From Ricinus communis (lineage: Eukaryota; Streptophyta; Magnoliopsida; Malpighiales; Euphorbiaceae), in contig NC_063263.1 of NCBI RefSeq assembly GCF_019578655.1, positions 7,140,001-7,204,000 of the forward strand: a stretch of DNA of 64,000 nucleotides. The letters run 5' to 3'. The notes under the pieces are model-generated. The model worked only from the letters and a program-made list of their open reading frames with translations. It ran no database searches and was not told where the DNA came from. Positions within the stretch are counted from its first letter, which is position 1. Every line of letters starts with the position of its first letter. A program made the translations under genes and the position numbers. Of the stretch, positions 34,690-45,367 are shown piece by piece.

Positions 34690-36700
34690 TGAGGAGATTG
34701 ATCGTAAATATATGGTATCATAAGCATATTAATAATACAAATTAGATCCGAGTGGAGTTTGAACTCGAGAATTCACATTCTGAATACAACTCTATTACCA
34801 GTAATCCAAAGTTATTAATATGAATTGATTGCTTATTAGGCAAGTAAGCCACTGTGACTGCTTACTCCTTTTTGTTGAAAGAAATTAAATTTTTTTGTGT
34901 TCTGTTTCTAAGTAATCAGTAATTTTGTTTTTCAGTATCTTAGTTGATAAGAGTTATGCCTTGGAGTTACAATTCTGGACTACATGTGTTATGTCTTTTG
35001 AGGGCCTTTTATAGTGTCCTTGAATTTGTCGAAAGTGCCATCAAAGTATATCTCTTATGCATTTGGTTATCCTGTGCAGGTCATTTTTTTTCTATATCAA
35101 AGGAAAATTTTATTACTGGCCATACAAAGACACGCATCAGAGAGCAGGAGGGTTAACCATCCAATCTAGGCGAAGATTGTTTTTCACAGCAGCCTTAGCT
35201 ACCCAATCATGTACAGGTAATTGGTAGCTGTAAGCTGAGGGATGTTCATGTCCTACTTGGCATGAAGAGCTACAAGGATGCAGACTTGACCTCCTCAAGT
35301 TATCCTGCTGATAAATGTGTTTTCATGGTGTGAGGCATTTGCTCAAAGCTTATTTACTCCTTGCCTTACGACTGGTTCTAATGAAGTGAAAGGAATGCTT
35401 GGATTTTGGATGCGCAGATTGAATTTATATTTGTCTTCTGATCAAATTTATATTTTCCAAATATGTAATCTTTGCAACCCATTATTATAATTCAGGTGGA
35501 GCATGTGCTTGGCATCCTAAGGGTGAAGCCCAAGGCAAACTAGCTTGCATTGAACCCCCTACCTGATCTTGGTTCCTTGAATATTATAGGAGGATGACGA
35601 GATACTGATGACTGCTATAGAGGATGCATCATTTTAAAATGTGGGTTTTGCTCTGTGCTGTTCTATTTTGCAATATGAAATAAGAGAACGACACTTGAAT
35701 TGTTAGATGCTATTTGAACAATATGATCTATCAGAATGAAGGTTTTGACATTCTTGGATGTTTTATTTATTAATTTCTTTTTGATGGGAGTAGAGTTTCA
35801 GAGATTGGCTGCAGTCTTTATAAACTGCTAATCAACTTTAAAATAATACATCGTGCAAGCATATTCTTGGTGTTGTCCAGTTGTTCGAAGGGTCTCAAAA
35901 TCTAATACATTGTTTGATTGGTATTACTTCTTACGTGTGGTATTCAGTTAGAATAGTAGTTGATTTAATATCTTGTATCAGGCCCGGGACTGTAAACTTG
36001 CATGAGAGCCAAAAAAAGTAAAAAAAGAATTTCATCATCTAAACTTTAAATGGTTTTAAAACAATTTAAATAAATTTAAGATGCAGCTTTATTGTGAGTT
36101 AAAGCTAAAAACTTTTAGTTGCTGCTCATAGAATGTTTATATGTGTAAAATATGAAAATACAGATTCAGGTATAAAAATTGATTTTAAATGTGTGGTACA
36201 CGAACCCTTTTTCTCGTCTAAGTCGGTAGATAAACTTTTCTAAATAAGATCGTTTTACTGTGGCAGGTGATTTCTTTTTCTCTGAACATCTCCTTACCGG
36301 TGAAAAACTTGTAAAAATTAATATTTTATCAATTTATTCTGCTTACTCTGCAGAAAACCGCTCATATTGCCTGCGCCATCTGTACACTTCAATAATGCTT
36401 ATATTGCCAACAATAGCAGTTGCAAGTTTATGGTTGATTTTTGGATTTAATTGAATCATTTGAAAAGTATATAGAATTTAAATGAGATAAAATAAAACCT
36501 TAGGTAGTTAGCTGTATTTTCTATATCTTTGAAAGAAACCGGAACCCACGCGCTTCTATAACATCAAGTCAAGAGCGAAGTTTCGAATCCGCAACTGTAT
36601 CGCAGTGAACACAGCGTACTGGAAAAGCGAGCCAAAAAGCCAAACACTACCAAAAGAAAAAAAAATAAAAGAAATTCATTTTGTATCCAATAAGTCTCTT
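34690..36700. other. Intergenic region with unexplained coding-like patches
   Basis: No gene is supported. Patches of balanced composition at 35160-35340 and 35500-35640 read briefly as protein: KLRDVHVLLGMKSYKDADL at about 35229 and EDDEILMTAIEDASF just before a stop at about 35635. They could be exons of the same unknown plus-strand gene as 31358, or a decayed gene. The last 200 bp lead into the TRF-like gene. Confidence 0.35.
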
Positions 36701-36833
36701 GTTTTTCTCTCTCTAAAGGTTTGATGTTTGATTACTTAGTCGCTTAAACTTCCTATACTTTTGTCACTTCTTATCACTTTGATTCCAAAACTGAGGCAAC
36801 TCGGTCATCAGTCATCACGCACACAATCCTATG

Positions 36834-37534
36834 GTGAGTCATATGACTCGCTGTATTTCAATTCTTTCTTGTTTATTTATTTATTTATTTTTTCTTTATT
36901 AGTGTTTGTAGAACAAAAGATTGCATTTTTGTTTTGAGTTTATGTCAGTACATAACGAGTTTAATCTTAAATTGAGCTCAAAATGCAATTTTGTGTGTTT
37001 TATGTACAATTTGTTATCTTTGTATTTTGTTATTCAGTAATAGTAGCTCTTAACTGAATTAGCTTGCTTAAAATTGGTTAAGTGTATCTATTTTTTTGGG
37101 TAATTTATGGTTATACAAATACCCAATTTGGGAAGTTTAGTTTCTTGAAGGCAGTTTAATTAAACAAGAAAGTTGGAGAAATTTAATGAACTAATTTACT
37201 TCTTGATATAAATCTGTTACATTTTTCGACTTAGTTTTTATTGTTGTTTGTTGTTTGTATAGATAGTTGAACTATTTTCAGTCAATTTGGTTTGCTTTTT
37301 GATTAAGCATATCTGGGAATTGGGAATTTTGAACTTATGGTCTAGACAAATTGTAAAGTACTTATTTGCTTAATTTGTTTGAGAAGTGATATTAATGAAT
37401 TTCATAGAAAGACTCTTTCTTTTAGCAAGTTTGATTTGTGTATTCTACATGCATATGGTGGATAAAGTTTTGATTTTGGAAAGGAAAGAATTAATTCTCT
37501 ACTGTATTTTGTTCATTTTTTTTGGGGTTTTCAG
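36834..37534 (+). other. 5' UTR intron of the TRF-like gene
   Basis: Donor CAATCCTATG|GTGAGTC near 36834 and acceptor GGGGTTTTCAG ending at 37534, just before the ATG at 37569. The intron is T-rich. The leader exon lies upstream of 36834; its start was not fixed. Confidence 0.55.
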
Positions 37535-37568
37535 TTTGTGTATTTGAGTTGCATGTGGTGGGTTTTCC

Positions 37569-40500
37569 ATGGAAACAGAGGTTGCAGTTGAGGGGAATGA
37601 GGAAGGGAAGTTCAAAGAAGCTGGGGTCGCGAAAAGTTACTCTTCTTTGTCTTCAACCAAGCAGCTCAGTGATCCCATTGTATACAAGCTTGTTCGGGTA
37701 AAAGTTCTCAAATCCCTATATCCTTGTTAATGTTTCTGATCAATGTCGTATTAAGTTGGTATGGAGGACACTTTGACTTTGTTTCAGGCGTCAAATGATT
37801 AAATTGAGGTCTCTGAAGACATTAATTTTGATTTAAACTTATAAACTGGAATGAGACATTGGATAGAGCACTCATTTATTTTATTTGCAATCAAGGGGAC
37901 TTCATTGTACTGCTTACGAATCTGAGGCTTTGTGTGTAATGGAAAGTAGTGAAGCAAGATTTATTATGTTATTATCCATTCTGCTTAGATACAGCGATAA
38001 GTGTGTTCTTTTAATGCTTTTTCTGTGGTAGTTTAATACAGTTCAATGCAAGTTTACAATTATGATCACTAGATTGGACAATTTGGTGCTCTTTATCTAT
38101 CCTCTTGAAGGATCTTTTTTGAACCTCCTACAAGTCTTTTAGCGAGTTAAAGACTCTGCTTTGTATATCCTATATCTGATTTCAGATTTATCTGGAACTT
38201 CTTTGAGTTATGGAAGATTATAAAATTCAATTTGACCCTTGTTATTTTTGCTAGTATTAGGGCAGTGTTTTGGTTTGAGAAACAATGTCTGCATTTTGTT
38301 GCACCTGTCTTATCTTGAAGCAAATAGAAGCAGAACTTAAATTACTTTTTTATTTCTCAAGTTTATCTGATCATATGCATTAATTCGGAAGCCTCCTAGT
38401 TTTATTTACTCCTATCTCTTGATACTTAGTAGGCTATGGAGTTGTGATGTACTGATATTCTGTTGAATTCACAGGTGGAAGGAGATGGGAGATTGGTGCC
38501 TGCAACAGATGATGAAGTTATGGAAGTTGAGAGTTTGCTACTAGATGAGAAAAGTAAAATGCATATTGTTGCAGACACTGGGCAGGCTGTAGGCTGTATT
38601 TCCAATGATCAATCTTCTTCTGGCATGCTGCTTCAGTTGGATGCCTCAGAAGGTTGGTTTTAATGACTACTTGTAGTTTATATCAAAATTGGAGTATGAA
38701 ATTTAGGTGAAATTGATTCCTTCAGTTGTCTGCTTAGTTTATTTCAGCAAGTGATAGTTTTCATAAGTGTCTGAAAATGCTTTGAGTTGTTAGAAGGCTT
38801 CTTCAGATGTTTGGTAGTGTGTGGGGATTCCATTGTCTTCTTATCTTTAAGAGAAATCTTTGCTGTTTGGTTCATTTCATCCTCAATACTTTTGATTAAT
38901 AAACATTTTTCATTTTGAATTTTTTTATACTGTACAAGAATAGAGTTATTTTGGCCTAATCTATTTATTAATCATTTTTTTTTTCTGGTTCTTTGGCTTT
39001 TTCCACGTCATGTAAAATGGGTATCTTTCGGTTCATGTCATGTTAGCAGCTCATATCAATTATTTTTAAACATTTGATTTGGGTGCAATTTTCTTCTTTT
39101 TGTCTCCATTTCTGAATGAGCATATGTGGCAGGTCTTCTGCAAACTGAGAACGCAGAGGTTGATCCTGATAAATTCAGTGCACGGCTTGAGGTACTTTGG
39201 ACTTTCACAATACTAATCTCTAACTTCTTCAAACTTGAATGGATTAATGTTCTTCCAATTGTTATATATATTCCACTTCCACCGCAGACTACTGCTTTGG
39301 TACTGAATTGACTTTATACATATCTTGGCATTGATGGAAGTGCTATGTATTAGATTGTGTTGTAGACTTCCAGTTGTTGAATCATTTATGAAGATATTTC
39401 CCTTTTGCATTTGGTTTTTAAGAACTGATTCATTTTTGCGCTGGAAAGTAGAAATTTCTTGTCAGGATTCTGTTAGCAACCCTTTTTGAAGTTGACTAAA
39501 GAAAATAATTAGGCTAGGTAGAGCAAAGGTTAATTGAAAATGTTTTCCCTGAAAAACTGTTTTTGAAGCCAACGAGGAAGGAAGCAAATGCCTTTTTTGT
39601 TGCTTGCAATAATCATTTTTTTCATGTGAACTTGTGTATTGAGAATATCAAATTATAATAGTAGATGAACTTCAAAAGCTGTATCTACATGGCTACATAA
39701 ATGTTGCAGTTTCGATTCTTATACATTTTAGAATTCTCACTGAGAGTTGGGAAAGAATGTTACAAGTCTTTGAGGATGTGTTTTTTTGAAGGTTTGGGAT
39801 CGAGGTTGTATTAGCAATTCCTAGTGTGCAAGTGTCACCCTTGTTCATTAACTTTCTTTTTGTTAGTAAACTTTTTCAGCAGTTAACTTTCCATTTTTTG
39901 CTTCAGTAATTTGTGGTAATCCTGTGTTAGGTTTCTCCTATTTGTTGTCATGTTTTGTCCTTTGTTTTTCTTTCCTCTTTTTCTTGCTTGTTTCTTCAGC
40001 TATTTTCATATGCATTTTAAAATATGCGTTAAATTCTAGCTAATTGAACTACTAATTGCTTGGATACATATCGGCCTTTAAAATCTATTGTAGTACATTG
40101 AGGAGATGTTGCAAAAGGTGAAAGAGGAAGAGAAGCTTCGCTTAGCATGTGGATCTCCTGAATATTCTTCTGCTTATGTGATTGTAGACAACCAGTGTTC
40201 TGATCAGCATGATAAATTGCCTGGTATTGATGAGAAGCTCCAATCTAAAATTCCCTTGCAGGAAAATGTCCCTTCCTCAGCATCAAGTTTGAGTAAGAGC
40301 CATGTGCATCGATCTGGGAGCTTTGGGGACTGCTCAAATCCTTCAGCAAAACTGACAGAAGCTGGATCTTTGATTTCTGCCACAGCTACCACGTCAATAC
40401 CTGATTTTTCCAAGTTAAAGGGAGAGATTTGCTTGGATAATTTGTCAATAAAAGAACTTCATGAAACTTTTAAAGCAACATTTGGGCGAGACACTACTGT

Positions 40501-43233
40501 GAAGGATAAACAATGGCTTAAGAGAAGGATTACCATGGGATTAACTAATTCTTGTGATGTTTCAGCAACAACTTTCATAATTAAAGACAATAAATTGGTT
40601 AAGAAAGGCAAAGAAGGTTTTGATAATGTTAATAGTGCCTTTGCTAATGATCCAGCTCTAGGTACAATGGATGCCAATGAGGAAGGGTCACCAATTAACT
40701 ATGGTAGCCAACTGGAAGATCATCAAGTTGTTTCTCTGAAGAGAAGCTTAAGCATAGGTGAGAATTCTGGAAGCGAAGATCATAATATAGAACAAAGAGC
40801 TGCCAAACGAGTTCGGAAACCTACAAGGCGTTACATTGAAGAACTTTCAGAAGTAGAATCCAAGGAGTCCTCTGGGCGAATAAGGACTTCATTAAAAAAT
40901 CCTGGACTAGGACAGATGTCATCAAATTCTCATGGTAGGCTTGTCAGAAATGTCTCGTCAGATGGGAGAACCATGATCACAAGGTTGGATTCTCTTGGAG
41001 GATCTGGCATTCACATTCCATGCGTTTCTCGGGTTCGAAGAAGCCGTCCAAGGAAAAATTTCATGGCTCTTCTGGTGTGTAAATATTTTCTTCCTAAGCA
41101 ATACATGTGTGGTTTGCTGGACTTCGAAAGTTCTGTTTTTCCTTTTTGGTGTGACATAAATCAATTTCAGAATCACTGTTTTTCATTTCTTATTTCATTT
41201 TCCGTAGACTACGTATCATAGATTGTTTAAAGATATGTGTTTTGCCTTACATGCACAAGTTGGTACCATGGGTTTTCATGATGGAGTAAGTTTTGTTAGT
41301 CTGACATGAAATTTAACAATTTTATGAACTTTATGCATGAAAATGAAAAACAATATCTCATTTGGCAAAGCAGGTTCAGTTTGAAAGATGGTAATGGCAT
41401 AGACGACAATACTTGCATGGCTGGTGGTTTGAGCTGTTTATTTTTTTCTTGATCATCTCTTATTATGGAAAAATAAGTTGGTTTCTCTCATTCTGTGTTT
41501 GTGGCCTCGTACTTGTGTATCTTCATTTAGTTTAATTTGTATTAATATTGGGAGGCCCAGTTGGTTTTATAATGTTATATTGCATATTGCAGAAATTTAA
41601 TCCAAGTAGCATGGGCATGACAGCTAAACTGGTTAAGAAGGCACTTGGTGCACGTAGTTTTTTAACAGACGACGAGAATGGGGAAAAAGTAATAAAAGCT
41701 TCATCAGCTCCCTCACAGGTTCTGCACCAGGTAAGATTAGTTTATGTCTATTATGCTTCTTTAAATACTGTTCATTTGTTTTCAATCTGCTAATTCTTCC
41801 TCTTCCTTTCTTGCCTTCTCTCGCTCGCATTTATTTGAGTTCCATGTTTACCATTCTCAGTTGGATGAAAATTGTTACAGCATGTCATATGTATGTTATT
41901 GGAATGATTTGTGGTCCAGTTCCTTTTCCTGAATTCTCTCCTTAGATTAGTTCAGTTTTATTTTCCCCTTTTTGCAAAAGATTTAAGCTCCCAAACATAG
42001 AGAATTAGAGTTTTAATGATTTTTTGGACTTCTCTTTGGTCTTTCATCTGATGTTTCTTTTAAGGAAACTGGTAATACATATGATGGAGATGGTGCCAAT
42101 TTGATCATGCTCTTATAAATCTGTCAATCAACTTCCTTCTGATGCACAGAGATACTTGGCATGTCCTTTAGGATTTAATAGTTAATGGTGAATTTGAGAA
42201 TGGTTTAGACATCAGTATTAAGTTTAGGTTTTGTAAGTCAAAGTGAAATTAGCATTAGATAAGGAGGGAGCTTTGACTTATATTCTCATGGCATTGGAAT
42301 CGTGCCTTGGATGGAGGTGGATTGCAATGCATTACGTGGCTTCACGTTTTTCGCTTGGAGCCCATGGTGGCTGATGTTTTGTGGCACTGTGTTGGTTAAA
42401 ATGTTGTTTTCCAGTTCACTTTGTATTAATGAAATGCTTAACATGATATTTTTCACTTTATGGGAATGTTGCCCTAATATAAGTAATTCACAAATTGGGT
42501 GTATTGCTAATTTCTTATCTTACTCACCCAGTGTATAGGCGTACAGGGCAAAGATAGACCAGTCCCGACTATGGAAGCAGTTGAACTTGAGCATTCTAAG
42601 GTGCTGAAACCGGTGGATTCATCTGGGGATTCAGATGATAATGTAGTTACTGTGCCCACTTCGAAGGGTGGGATTAGAAGGAAACATCATCGAGCTTGGA
42701 CTCTCTCTGAGGTTATGAAGCTAGTTGAGGGTGTATCTAGGTATGGGGCTGGAAGGTGGTCTGAGATTAAGAGGCTAGCATTTGCATCCTATTCATATCG
42801 CACTTCTGTTGATCTCAAGGTATGCCTTTATAACTCGGACCTTTAAGTTTCATGTTTGTTAAGGGTTATGTTTGCACCAAATTTTGGCTGATATCAAATT
42901 AATGTTCAGGACAAATGGAGGAATTTACTGAAAGCTAGCTTCGCACAGATACCGTCAGATAGAGGGGTGAGCAATCGCATCTGTTATTTTCTTCATCCAT
43001 GTAAATCATTAATGGTAATTTTTCTTGGTAGCGATGTTAATCTCGTTTTGTGGTTAACAATGCAGATAAACTCCCGAAAAACTGCCGGTACGATGCCGAT
43101 TCCTGAACCAATATTATTGAGAGTCAGAGAGCTGGCTGAGATGCAGTCACAGGTTCCACCGAATATAAGCTCAAGCAAGGTGGCCGGAAATACTGGAAGT
43201 AGTGTACATGAAAAGCAATCAGGGTTCTTGTAG
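37569..43233 (+). CDS. TRFL3/6: TRF-like single-Myb DNA-binding protein (TRFL3/TRFL6-like)
   Basis: Eight coding exons: 37569-37697, 38475-38652, 39133-39191, 40094-41074, 41593-41730, 42547-42819, 42910-42966, 43066-43233. They sum to 1983 nt, 660 residues plus TAG. The C-terminal telobox-type Myb repeat covers about residues 544-603: HHRAWTLSEVMKLVEGVSRY, GAGRWSEIKRL, YRTSVDLKDKWRNLLKAS. The three-helix core and the VDLKDKWRN recognition helix are the signature of plant telomere-repeat-binding Mybs. A conserved plant-specific segment (LSIKELHETFKATFGRDTTV, about 237-256) and a basic KRVRKPTRRY signal (about 358-367) lie in the large exon 4. TRFL proteins with this layout lack the extended Myb domain needed for strong telomeric binding, so a chromatin or transcription role is more likely than telomere capping. 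All introns are GT-AG. Confidence 0.92.
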
Positions 43234-43996
43234 CATTGTAACTACTAGATTTTAGTTGTATAAATAACAAATAAACACAGATAATTCTGTCCACTGTTTG
43301 AAATTTGTTGTTGCCTTTCTATGGTGGGGTCAAGGGCAGAGTTGACATCAAAAGACACCACCGCAGTAGTCAGTAGTCAGAATACACTTCATAACACGGT
43401 TTAAAGACCCTAATTTGAGAAACTATAGAGGCTTTGACAAAATAGAGTGAAATTTAGATGGAAAAAAGATACTGCAAATTCCTTGATTTGTGGGATAGTT
43501 TGAGATGATATATGCCTGTTTCTTTCTGGATTACTTCGAGCCATTGAGTGGCTTATGTGACCAGGTGAAAAGCCAACGCATGCATGTCTCTCTTGTAAGA
43601 TGGAGAAGTTAGATGATGCTGATGGATTTACAAATGATTAGATAGCTTTTTGCCTACTGAAAAATGTAAAAGAAAAATATTAAAAGGCATTTACCATTAT
43701 TTCAGTTTTGTTGTATTTGCAAAGAACTGAGCATTGGGCTAAGCTTTCCAACGGAAGGGGCAGGCCAACATGCAGAGTATTCCAGGGAAAATTGCTCGCT
43801 TCCATGTGCAACTCTACCCTATCAAATAGATAGATGGGCGATCGACATGATATAGCTAAAATTTTTTACCTTTTTTTTATCAGGAAATAGAAGATTCTCT
43901 TATTGAAGCCATATTTAACAAAGCATATGTAACATAATTCTAACAAATTTAAAGATAAAAGAGTATAAACAATACAAGATGCAAAGCCTCAAAATG
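43234..43996. other. Intergenic region between convergent genes
   Basis: It holds the 3' UTR of the TRF-like gene and that of the minus-strand gene ending at 43997. No ORF or RNA gene is supported. Confidence 0.5.
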
Positions 43997-44662
43997 TCAT
44001 TCTCTTGGTGGATCATACTTGAGAAAGTCCTCAATAGTTGAAGGGAAGTCCAAGCCAGTATCTAATTCAAAAGTAGCCCTACCCAAAAGCAAAAATGCCA
44101 ATCTCAATGGCTCCATTCTCCCCTCTGCACCGCATTCACTATTGTGTAAAAAGTAGTCGATCCATCTCTCCAATCTGTCCATCTCAATTTTACACTTAGG
44201 CCCCTTAACCCCAACAATCTTCTCATAAAACCCACCCTCACATTCACAGCACTCGTTCCCTTCTACTTGTTGTCCCTTGTTTCTTTTTCTAATATCTGAC
44301 AAACCCAAAACCTGCATCAATAGTTGAATATCATCAACACCATCTTCATGGATGCTTCTGGACTGTTCTTCTTCAGGTGGGTTTGGCAAGAATTGTGAGG
44401 GAGACGATGAGAGGAATGCTAGTGGGGCCTCACTGCTTTCTTGAGGAGTTGTTGAGCTGTTACTATTAGATTCCTCTTGGAGATATATCGGTGTGCTTAG
44501 AGACTCTGTTGATGTATAGTTAGTTTTGATGTTTGGTGGTGGTCCTGGTGGAGGAGAGAAACTGGAGGGTTTTGTTGGGCTCTCGAGCTTCAATCTTTTC
44601 TCCACCTGCTTAAGAGAGGAGAAGAAATTGGAGTGCAGAGACGGTGGTGGTGGTGGTCGCAT
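43997..44662 (-). CDS. Unrecognised proline-rich acidic plant protein
   Basis: A single-exon ORF of 221 residues from the ATG at 44662-44660. The frame stays open 16 codons further up (to 44710) but without an ATG and with a TAA beyond, so MRPPPPPSLHSNFF is the likeliest start. An acceptor-like TGCATATCAG at 44711 leaves a spliced upstream exon possible. Residues 1-60 are rich in Pro and Ser with a basic SLKQVEKRLKLESP. The middle is Ser/Glu-rich and probably disordered. The C-terminal half looks folded: VDDIQLLMQVLGLSDIRKR, a CCECEGG cluster, a helix-rich EMDRLERWIDYFLHN, and PLRLAFLLLGRATFE followed by FPSTIEDFLKYDPPRE. No signal peptide or membrane segment is seen. Codon use and conserved-looking motifs argue that it is real. 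I do not know its function. Confidence 0.75.
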   Translation of the reverse strand: MRPPPPPSLHSNFFSSLKQVEKRLKLESPTKPSSFSPPPGPPPNIKTNYTSTESLSTPIYLQEESNSNSSTTPQESSEAPLAFLSSSPSQFLPNPPEEEQSRSIHEDGVDDIQLLMQVLGLSDIRKRNKGQQVEGNECCECEGGFYEKIVGVKGPKCKIEMDRLERWIDYFLHNSECGAEGRMEPLRLAFLLLGRATFELDTGLDFPSTIEDFLKYDPPRE

Positions 44663-44710
44663 TTTGGATTCAGTCTCCACTTCCTCGGTGGCTCCTCCAA
44701 TATAGCTCAA

Positions 44711-45070
44711 CTGATATGCATAACAGATATTATAATTAATTTAAATGTATCAATAATTTAATGATTGGATATTTTATACTGGAATGAAAATAAACCAACA
44801 AAGCCTTTTTTTTCCTTTCTGAAAAAAAAAGAAAGGAAAGAAAGGGTAAATGGGCTTGGATGTTACATATAGTCATGAAATGGGCTTAGTAAGAGCAAAG
44901 CAAAATTGAAGTCCTACAATCTTTACATTCTTTTGTTATGCTCTTCATCAAACACTTCTCCGCTGTATCTGCCACACTTGTTATTTCTTTTCTCATCTCA
45001 GTACCTGGGATCGGCCTTCACTCAGTTCCTGTCACTCATTCACTGAACGTTGTCGTATCCATTTCTTTCT
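44711..45070. promoter_or_regulatory. Bidirectional promoter between the unknown gene (-) and DRG1 (+)
   Basis: Less than 700 bp separates the two start codons. Two TGGGCT motifs (44851-44856 and 44881-44886) match the site II consensus TGGGCY bound by TCP factors, common in plant housekeeping and growth genes. A TTTTATA tract on the minus side (about 44770-44776) could serve the unknown gene. The DRG1 leader exon probably lies around 44930-45070. Confidence 0.5.
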
Positions 45071-45340
45071 GGTTTGTATTACTCTTAGTTTCTGTTTTTC
45101 TTTTTAATTTCGGTTCATAAAGAGAACAAGAGTTTTGACAAAGTTTAAAGGCTTTTAAAGAGCCTGAATTGGCTGCCTTTTCTCTTTTGAAGATTAAATT
45201 TCGTTTTGGCTATGTTATTGAATACAATCTACTGTTTTGATTGTTGAATGACGAGCTTTTAACTTTGCTTCTCTCATTACTTGTATCACTAACAATGGAG
45301 TTTATAAAGCTGAAATATTTAACTTTATTGTTTCAATAGA
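45071..45340 (+). other. 5' UTR intron of DRG1
   Basis: Donor CTTTCTG|GTTTGT near 45071 and acceptor GTTTCAATAG near 45340, leaving about 27 nt of leader before the ATG. Placement rests on the splice signals and T-rich composition only. Confidence 0.4.
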
Positions 45341-45367
45341 CTCTGTGGCAGCTAGAATCAAGCCAAG

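Noticed and set aside
44663..44710. Longer N-terminus (SYIGGATEEVETESK) for the unknown minus-strand protein
   Set aside because: The frame opens with TTG rather than ATG, and there is a stop further upstream. It is real only if a spliced upstream exon exists.
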